The position numbers were made by a program, and so were the translations under genes. 64,000 bases of DNA. It comes from Enteractinococcus helveticum (lineage in GTDB: Bacteria; Actinomycetota; Actinomycetes; Actinomycetales; Micrococcaceae). Positions within the stretch are counted from its first letter, which is position 1, and the number at the start of each line of letters is the position of its first letter. Positions 59,117 through 64,000 of the stretch are shown in pieces. Location of the stretch: the NCBI RefSeq assembly GCF_020742345.1, contig NZ_DYXC01000072.1:183458-247457 (forward strand). Reading direction: 5' to 3'. The notes beneath the pieces are model-generated. The model searched no databases. It worked only from the letters and a program-made list of their open reading frames with translations, and was not told where the DNA came from.

Positions 59117-59569
59117 TTAGTCGGGTGCCTCGGTAATGGTGGTTTCAGGGCTGGGGCCTAAGACAAAACGCCGGCCGGAGATGTGTTCGATGTCGATGGC
59201 GATGACTTCGGGTTTTCGAACGGCAATCCACGCGTCGAGATCCAGGGTATCGACCAGGCTGAGTTCCTTGTGGTGTTCGACCCGGCGTCCGGTTCCGTAC
59301 ACCACAGCACTGGTGGCAATATTGCCGTCGATATGGTCGGTTTCTAGCGCGAGGTAGCTGCCGGTTGCGGTGGCAAAGAGTTTATTGCCCGGGGATGTCC
59401 GAATATAGGCCACGACGTCGTCAATATTATTGGCATGGACTGCAAAGTTGATCGGGAAAATATCTGGTCGGCCATCCAATGACACTGCTAGTCTGCCGAA
59501 GCGTTTGTCGGTGAGAAAGTCCAGCGTCTGTTCAACGGTTAGGTCGGTGATGGCAGATTCCGTGTTCAT
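59117..59569 (-). CDS. Pyridoxamine 5'-phosphate oxidase family protein
   Basis: A 150-residue protein of the FMN-binding split-barrel family. The opening VEQTLDFLTDKRFGRLAVS and RPDIFPINFAV are typical of the small actinobacterial group, which often bind FMN or F420 and have unknown substrates. ATG 59569 with AGAGGA upstream is used; the extra upstream ATG adds 14 unlikely residues. Confidence 0.86.
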   Translation of the reverse strand: MNTESAITDLTVEQTLDFLTDKRFGRLAVSLDGRPDIFPINFAVHANNIDDVVAYIRTSPGNKLFATATGSYLALETDHIDGNIATSAVVYGTGRRVEHHKELSLVDTLDLDAWIAVRKPEVIAIDIEHISGRRFVLGPSPETTITEAPD

Positions 59570-59676
59570 AGCATGAGTCCTCTTGGCCAGCGGGCGAGTA
59601 CAATTCGTCACACTCTAGCCTAGTACCTGGCAAAGTGAACAGCCAGGTAACGCCATTTGTGCTCCTTGGGGACGAC

Positions 59677-60120
59677 TCAGCGGGACAGGTCGTGGTCAGC
59701 GAGCCAGGCAGAGGCGACATCGGCGGCAGCAGCTTGTTCATTGACGGACTGGGCGTTGAGTTCTATGAGGTCGTCTGGACCCAGCTCAGCTTGAACGGCA
59801 TTGATCGCGTTAACGGCCTCGGCAGGCAGCTGATCAGTGGCGATTGGTACAACGTTTTGGGGCAGGATCAGAAATTCTGGGTCCTCAAGTACCACAAGAT
59901 TATTTTCTTCGATTGCCGGTGATGAAGTATAAATATCGGCCAGGTCAACATCACCATCGGTCAATGCACCCACGGTGAGCGGCCCACCTGAATCCTCAAC
60001 GCTGATCACTTCAACGGTCACACCGTAGCGTTCCAGCGCGCCGTCGGGACCATATGGGTAGGCGATGTTATCGCTATTGAAGGCCATGCCACAAGCGAAA
60101 GAATCAACGGCCAAGTTCAA
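59677..60120 (-). pseudogene. Truncated glycine betaine/osmoprotectant-binding protein
   Basis: The 147-residue frame matches the C-terminal half of OpuAC/ProX-type binding proteins: VGALTDGDVDLADIYTSSPAI and the VPIATDQLPAEAVNAIN stretch. The N-terminal half with signal peptide and the first lobe is missing; the sequence before 60120 is unrelated. The open frame begins at an ATG, but without a signal it cannot work as a binding protein. No other osmoprotectant transporter gene is present, so it is likely the remains of a deletion at the border of the accessory patch. Confidence 0.8.
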
Positions 60121-60238
60121 TACTTAGGTGGCACCTGCCAACGTGTCAGAACCAACTACACCCACTCCACGAGAAAACGGTTATCCCCGGTTCTCAAGTC
60201 GGTGGCATTGAAGCAATATCGTAGTCATGGCACTTGCT

Positions 60239-61564
60239 TTATGCCATTTGGCTGTTGAGACCGCTGCAAGCAACCTCCAATGTTTGCAGTAATTGTTCTG
60301 CATCCACGTTGGAAAAGGTGTCTTGCGAGCATCCAAGGAATATTTCGAGGAAGCGGCGCCCGAAGGAACCCTCCGAAGACCGAGCTGGTTGGTTGTATTT
60401 TGCACTAAGCTGCTGCCAAATCTGTTGGAGGTTGTCTAGTTCGGTGAGCTGGGTGTGGAGCGTTAAGGTGAGTTGTAAGCTCATATCTCTGAGATCCTCG
60501 ACACCTTGGGATTCTTGGCCGGTGAAACGTCTCGGTGAATTGCCAGCACCGGTCATTCGGTCGACGACGACTTGAGCTGCCTTGGGTGGTTGCACCGGCA
60601 CGTGGGCGCCTTCCTGCTTTCCGATATCAGCGCATGTGTGCTCAATGAGTCGCTGCCAAAGACCACCAATTAACCCGACGAGTTCGATTGCTGCTGCCAA
60701 ATCGAACGAAAGGTTGAAATCTAAAAATGACGCCTGGCTTTGAGGTTGGGCCTGTCCTGTGGACACTGCCCAGAGTGGGTTTGCTGATGGCGTCTGGAGT
60801 CGGCTTTCTACGGATTCCCCAAGCCGACTAACGGTACGCACCATAGTTTTAAGGACAGGCGTAGGATCTCGCATACTCACTGGCGGTTGTCTCGTTTGGT
60901 TTGGCTGGGCCGGTAAAAACTGGTCAAGCAGGTCTCGGAGAGGTGCCGGTAGCCCGTTGCTTGGTCGAGCACAATGTGGAAGCCACTCCTCGAGAAAGAC
61001 CCCGAGGTGTTTCGTAAGTACCGCCGCGGTTGCGAGCCCGAATGCTGTTGAAATGTAATGTCCATTGATCAGGGTGATCAGGTCGCCGGAATGCTCCAAG
61101 AGGCTACTTTCGTCAAATTCCCGCAAGTCTTGCATAAGCCATGCGGCTGGGATGACATCCCCCGAACCATATGACGCTGACCAATTTCCTCGGATGGGTC
61201 GGCATGATTGTTCAAGTGCATCGAGCAAAGATCGATAACTGTCTTTATGAATTCCGGAACCACCGTGATGTAATTGCTCAATTTTACAAGCTAGAAGTAA
61301 GTTTCGAAGCTGCGAAGGGGCTTGCCACGAGGGCTCGATGAGGTGTGATTCTAGGACTACGGCCTGTTCGGTCCGCGTCATCTCAATCCCGTCTAAATGC
61401 CCCAATAAAGTGGTGAAACCGTAGGCGTGGCTCTGTGGAGATTCTAAATACTGGTCTACAGCACGTCGCTCGTTTTCAATCCTTGACGTTGCTCTTAGCC
61501 AGTCAGAATTGGGGACACCATCTAGCAGCGTTTGGTATACACGGTGCATTCCTGGACGACTCAT
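60239..61564 (-). CDS. Aromatic amino acid ammonia-lyase-like protein, altered active site
   Basis: A 441-residue protein with the HAL/PAL fold, which in known members eliminates ammonia from His, Phe or Tyr using an MIO cofactor self-formed from Ala-Ser-Gly. Visible anchors: YGFTTLLG (48-55, for YGVNTGFG), CKIEQLHHGGSG (93-104), GSGDVIP (133-139, MIO region with Gly for Ala), LINGHYIST (165-173), ANPLW (261-265). The QDxYSLR motif is RDPTPVL (232-238), lacking the Tyr and Arg that act in catalysis and carboxylate binding. It is shorter than HutH (about 510). Its ATG overlaps the stop of the CorA-like gene upstream, so the two are coupled. Enzyme activity is not assured. Confidence 0.78.
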   Translation of the reverse strand: MSRPGMHRVYQTLLDGVPNSDWLRATSRIENERRAVDQYLESPQSHAYGFTTLLGHLDGIEMTRTEQAVVLESHLIEPSWQAPSQLRNLLLACKIEQLHHGGSGIHKDSYRSLLDALEQSCRPIRGNWSASYGSGDVIPAAWLMQDLREFDESSLLEHSGDLITLINGHYISTAFGLATAAVLTKHLGVFLEEWLPHCARPSNGLPAPLRDLLDQFLPAQPNQTRQPPVSMRDPTPVLKTMVRTVSRLGESVESRLQTPSANPLWAVSTGQAQPQSQASFLDFNLSFDLAAAIELVGLIGGLWQRLIEHTCADIGKQEGAHVPVQPPKAAQVVVDRMTGAGNSPRRFTGQESQGVEDLRDMSLQLTLTLHTQLTELDNLQQIWQQLSAKYNQPARSSEGSFGRRFLEIFLGCSQDTFSNVDAEQLLQTLEVACSGLNSQMA

Positions 61565-62778
61565 TTTTTCCTTCTAGTAATTACTAGGGCGGCTGCGACA
61601 AATATCAAAGCGAAAGCGCCCAGCACCAGCACATCGGAACTTGTGTTGCGTAGCCATGCGAATACGCCGATTGTCTCCTCGTCTCCTGGCATCCCAGGTA
61701 CAGCTCCTGAATAGGCCGCAGATATGGCGCTCAGTATGATTTCGAGAAAGGTCAGAAGCCCCAGAGCGAAAAGTACCATTTCAACAGTAGATTGGTATCT
61801 TCTATCAAGTCTGGCAGATTTTCTGCTGACGACATTTCCCGTGTCTTGCATCCTGCGCGTAATTCGCTCGATGGTTTCATTGTAATTCCAGGCGTCTAGG
61901 TTTGCCTGCGCAACCGTTCGACGAACTCCCTGCACGTTTAGGAAAAGATCATCAGCTGCGAGATGGTGATTGGCCATATTTGTCCATTCTTCTTCCATCT
62001 GGTGTTGCATAAGGCGTACCTCGCGCGACTTAACCCGCGCTTGTGGTGGGCCAATGCTCTGGAGGATATTTAGAGAGCTCCTAGATAATTTGTCTGCTTG
62101 GTGCCAGAGATATTGTGCGTCTATCAGACCGCAAATGACTTCTAAGCGTTCCGTATGGTCTAGTAGATCCCAGCCTAATACAGAGCCATTTCCCCAACCA
62201 GAGTTAATGGAAGCACCGGGTGTCCCGTCTAAAGGACTAGTCACAACTTCTGAAGATAGCCAACCTTCAGTGACTTTTTCGTCCGTGCGCAACAAGCGGT
62301 TTCGCCCGACCCACATTACCGACTCTGGAGGGCATTGAAGTTCAGAAACACTAGCTTGGATCCCTATCTTGGTCAACGCAATCTCGAGCTGTTCAAGTTC
62401 AGATCCTGACAGCGTATCTATAACTGGGGAGTTCACTCTACATAGGACAGCAACAATGGCAGTGTCGCCAAAATGTGCAATCCATAATTCAGCTACTTCA
62501 AGAATTACTGAGCACTTCGCCCCGATCGTCAGAGTGACTGGTGAAACTTGTGATCGTTTTCTTGGCTCGAGATTATAAGTTAAAAATTGCGCCCGATCGG
62601 AGGAACGAGAAAAGAAGCGTCCGTTATCTGTTGTCTGGGGTGCTTTGAAGTTTTGGACTTGTCTCGAGGAAATCTCGACGGGAGCTACCAAGAGAAAATC
62701 CCTTGTGTGCTGACCGGCTGACATTGATCCGTTGTGTGATGACTTCAAGAGGGCGTTCTCCATTCGTCTGCGCGTCAT
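61561..62778 (-). CDS. CorA-like membrane protein with two C-terminal helices
   Basis: About 405 residues if started at ATG 62778; ATG 62859 and 62724 are alternatives. A soluble N-terminal domain of about 220 residues (beta-rich at first), a long charged helix (about 235-325) and two membrane helices near the C-terminus (about 330-353 and 382-401) recall CorA-type Mg channels, but the GMN selectivity motif is not seen (the loop reads AVPGMPG). Family membership is by topology only. First gene of a two-gene operon with the lyase-like gene, which it overlaps by four bases. Upstream is AT-rich, with TATCATACT boxes close to the ATG. Confidence 0.65.
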   Translation of the reverse strand: MTRRRMENALLKSSHNGSMSAGQHTRDFLLVAPVEISSRQVQNFKAPQTTDNGRFFSRSSDRAQFLTYNLEPRKRSQVSPVTLTIGAKCSVILEVAELWIAHFGDTAIVAVLCRVNSPVIDTLSGSELEQLEIALTKIGIQASVSELQCPPESVMWVGRNRLLRTDEKVTEGWLSSEVVTSPLDGTPGASINSGWGNGSVLGWDLLDHTERLEVICGLIDAQYLWHQADKLSRSSLNILQSIGPPQARVKSREVRLMQHQMEEEWTNMANHHLAADDLFLNVQGVRRTVAQANLDAWNYNETIERITRRMQDTGNVVSRKSARLDRRYQSTVEMVLFALGLLTFLEIILSAISAAYSGAVPGMPGDEETIGVFAWLRNTSSDVLVLGAFALIFVAAALVITRRKK

Positions 62779-63198
62779 GTCAGTATGATAAAAGCAATTA
62801 GTGACTACATCGTATATATGTACGTATATATGTAATTGTGGATTCAAATACGATTTCACTGTTGCCTAGCTATTCGTTCCGTTGCTGGTCAGCTGTGACA
62901 TGGTTAGTGCGAGGGTCTCAACTTTTGGGGATCCTGGGTCATAGTACAATACAGCTAGTCTGGACCATTGAAGCATGTCTCTACGAGCTGCATTTTGCGG
63001 TAGGTTTGGGCTGAAGCCAACAGTGTTCACCCATATACTTCAAGTGGAGATAGATAGCGTTGAAGGGATCTCCGACCTAGATTCTCATTGGGATCTCGCT
63101 GCTGAGGTGCCGCTTGTGTGAGAACCCACGGTGATGATAGCACTCGTCGAGGACTTTCGAGAGATGCATGGGTGAGCAGTGAAATAACGGGATCCAGT
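62779..63198. other. Non-coding or decayed stretch upstream of the CorA-like gene
   Basis: The first part contains a TATATA-rich repeat (TATATATGTACGTATATAT around 62814-62832, itself a near palindrome). The remainder has only short frames on both strands, no ribosome binding site and no recognised gene. Confidence 0.5.
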
Positions 63199-63324
63199 AT
63201 GCGTATCACCATATTTGATGTCAGCGGATGCACCGGTCGGCTCGTAGTGGACCAAACCCAAGTTGGGCGACACTACGTCACAGTGATACTACGGAATGTC
63301 ATGCCAAGATGTCAGGGCAGTTGA
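63199..63324 (+). pseudogene. Fragment of an NAD(P)-binding NmrA-like protein
   Basis: From ATG 63199 the frame reads MRITIFDVSGCTGRLVVDQ, close to the start of NmrA-like or SDR proteins (MKITVFGATGxTGRxVVxQ), then VTVILRN, before a stop after 41 codons. A working protein would have more than 200 residues. The Gly of the dinucleotide motif (GATG) is replaced by DVSG. It is the relic of a decayed gene. Confidence 0.55.
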
Positions 63325-63432
63325 ACGTCGTTAATCGCAGCGAGTCACCGTTGTTGACTCGACCAATGTTGAAATGTGAAGAATTTGGTCGTTATCAGCC
63401 GCCGTCCGCTAGCCGGTGGAATGCACAAACAC

Positions 63433-63537
63433 ATGGCATATTCGAGGGATGAACAACTGGTGGCCAACACCCAACGCTGGACGATTGTTAACGATCACTT
63501 CCTCGCGCTAGACGACGCGATCACTTTTATCCCGTGA
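63433..63537 (+). pseudogene. Short 3' coding remnant
   Basis: A 34-codon frame from ATG 63433 (MAYSRDEQLVANTQRW, ending LALDDAITFIP) has the look of a C-terminal end of a protein but no ribosome binding site. It may belong to the same decayed gene as the NmrA-like fragment. Confidence 0.3.
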
Positions 63538-63561
63538 CAATTTCGTGAGGTCTGGACCGAC

Positions 63562-63584
63562 CGTTGGGACACCTGATCCCAACG
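63562..63584. other. Hairpin downstream of tRNA-Lys
   Basis: An 8-bp stem (63562-63569 with 63577-63584) with a seven-base loop CACCTGA. There is no T-run on either side; it may be a relic of a mobile element or a regulatory hairpin. Nothing else is seen between 63585 and the tRNA. Confidence 0.4.
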
Positions 63585-63786
63585 CAATTCGTGACCAATT
63601 CGCGCGCGTTCATAACACTGAGTGCGAATGTTGGGGCTGGCGACCGATGGTAAATCGAAGTTGTTTAGGGTTGCGAAAGAAGCTTATGTGACTGGACTTC
63701 GACTATGATTCGAGGCAATTTCGCAACGCTCGGAAAAAATAAACGGCTCCACTAAACCATTGTTCTGTGAGCCATCATTTCAATTG

Positions 63787-63858
63787 TGCCCCCCGCCGGA
63801 CTCGAACCGGCAACCTACTGATTAAGAGTCAGGTGCTCTACCATTGAGCTAGAGGGGC
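63787..63858 (-). tRNA. tRNA-Lys (anticodon CTT)
   Basis: A 72-base tRNA with acceptor stem GCCCCTC/GGGGGGC (one G-T pair), T-loop GGTTCGAGTCC and anticodon loop CTCTTAA, giving CTT for lysine. The 3' CCA is not encoded. Its 3' end faces the accessory patch with the decayed genes and the CorA/lyase pair. Confidence 0.97.
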
Positions 63859-64000
63859 GTATTGCTCCTGAGCAACGAAGAGAAACTTTATCAAAGAATT
63901 TCCGTTAGACAAAATTCAAAGTCAGCCTGGTAGTGACCAGCATACCGGATGCCAAATCTGCTCCAACCAAGCCGTACGGAATCAATTGTCTCAGACACGA

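Noticed and set aside
60239..61564. Calling the lyase-like gene hutH
   Set aside because: The MIO and QDxYSLR motifs are altered, no other hut gene is near and length is short; a histidine pathway role is not supported.

Overview
The window looks like chromosomal DNA of a moderately GC-rich actinobacterium, probably Micrococcales and close to Micrococcaceae (inference from gene order, not from any search). The pointers are: hom-thrB followed by a very long Rho with a Gln/Asp/Arg-rich insertion; prfA-prmC-tsaC-wecA leading into an atpI-like gene and atpBEFHAGDC; DUF2550 next to nucS; and clpS-DUF2017-murI-MBL-rph-rdgB divergent from pncB-pncA. All are familiar actinobacterial neighbourhoods. 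Several genes have a TANNNT box 6-7 bases before the start codon, as in actinobacterial leaderless transcripts.

Layout. 1-4.4 kb: threonine pathway (3' part of hom, thrB) and rho with its own terminator. 4.4-8.7 kb: translation termination and tRNA modification genes (prfA, prmC, tsaC/sua5), then a polyprenyl-phosphate GlcNAc-1-phosphate transferase and an AtpI-like protein. 9.0-16.6 kb: complete F1Fo ATP synthase operon and a DUF2550 protein. 16.7-28.2 kb: an N-terminally short NagA, the mismatch endonuclease NucS, an AI-2E family permease, a large unknown membrane protein, a CnoX-like protein, an ABC exporter, a DUF3039 protein and a DEAD-type helicase. 28.2-35.5 kb: NAD salvage (pncA, pncB) divergent from clpS and the murI-rph-rdgB cluster, ending in a DnaQ-BRCT exonuclease. 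35.5-44 kb: a small exported protein, a DUF2207 protein, an L-isoaspartyl methyltransferase, an ADP-ribosylglycohydrolase-like pseudoenzyme candidate and sbcDC. 44-53.5 kb: a Na/phosphate symporter behind a four-unit PHO box, a DUF222-HNH nuclease, malate:quinone oxidoreductase, an orphan peptide-type binding protein and two alpha/beta hydrolases. 53.5-59.6 kb: tRNA-Leu, a bcp peroxiredoxin behind a Mn/Zn-type ABC importer, a second AI-2E permease, a VOC protein and an FMN-binding protein.

59.7-63.86 kb is different in character. It starts with an osmoprotectant-binding protein that has lost its N-terminal half, and ends at the 3' end of tRNA-Lys. Between them is a two-gene, translationally coupled minus-strand operon: a CorA-like two-helix membrane protein followed by a protein with the fold of histidine/phenylalanine ammonia lyases but an altered MIO motif and altered substrate-binding motif. 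About 1 kb of decayed sequence separates the operon from the tRNA. This coupled pair in a tRNA-anchored accessory patch is my best candidate for an undescribed system; its function is unknown.

No rRNA, CRISPR array, recognisable insertion sequence or phage gene is seen. Starts were adjusted inward in many genes where a ribosome binding site, an overlap with the upstream gene or family knowledge favoured it. Family assignments rest on motifs recognised by eye.
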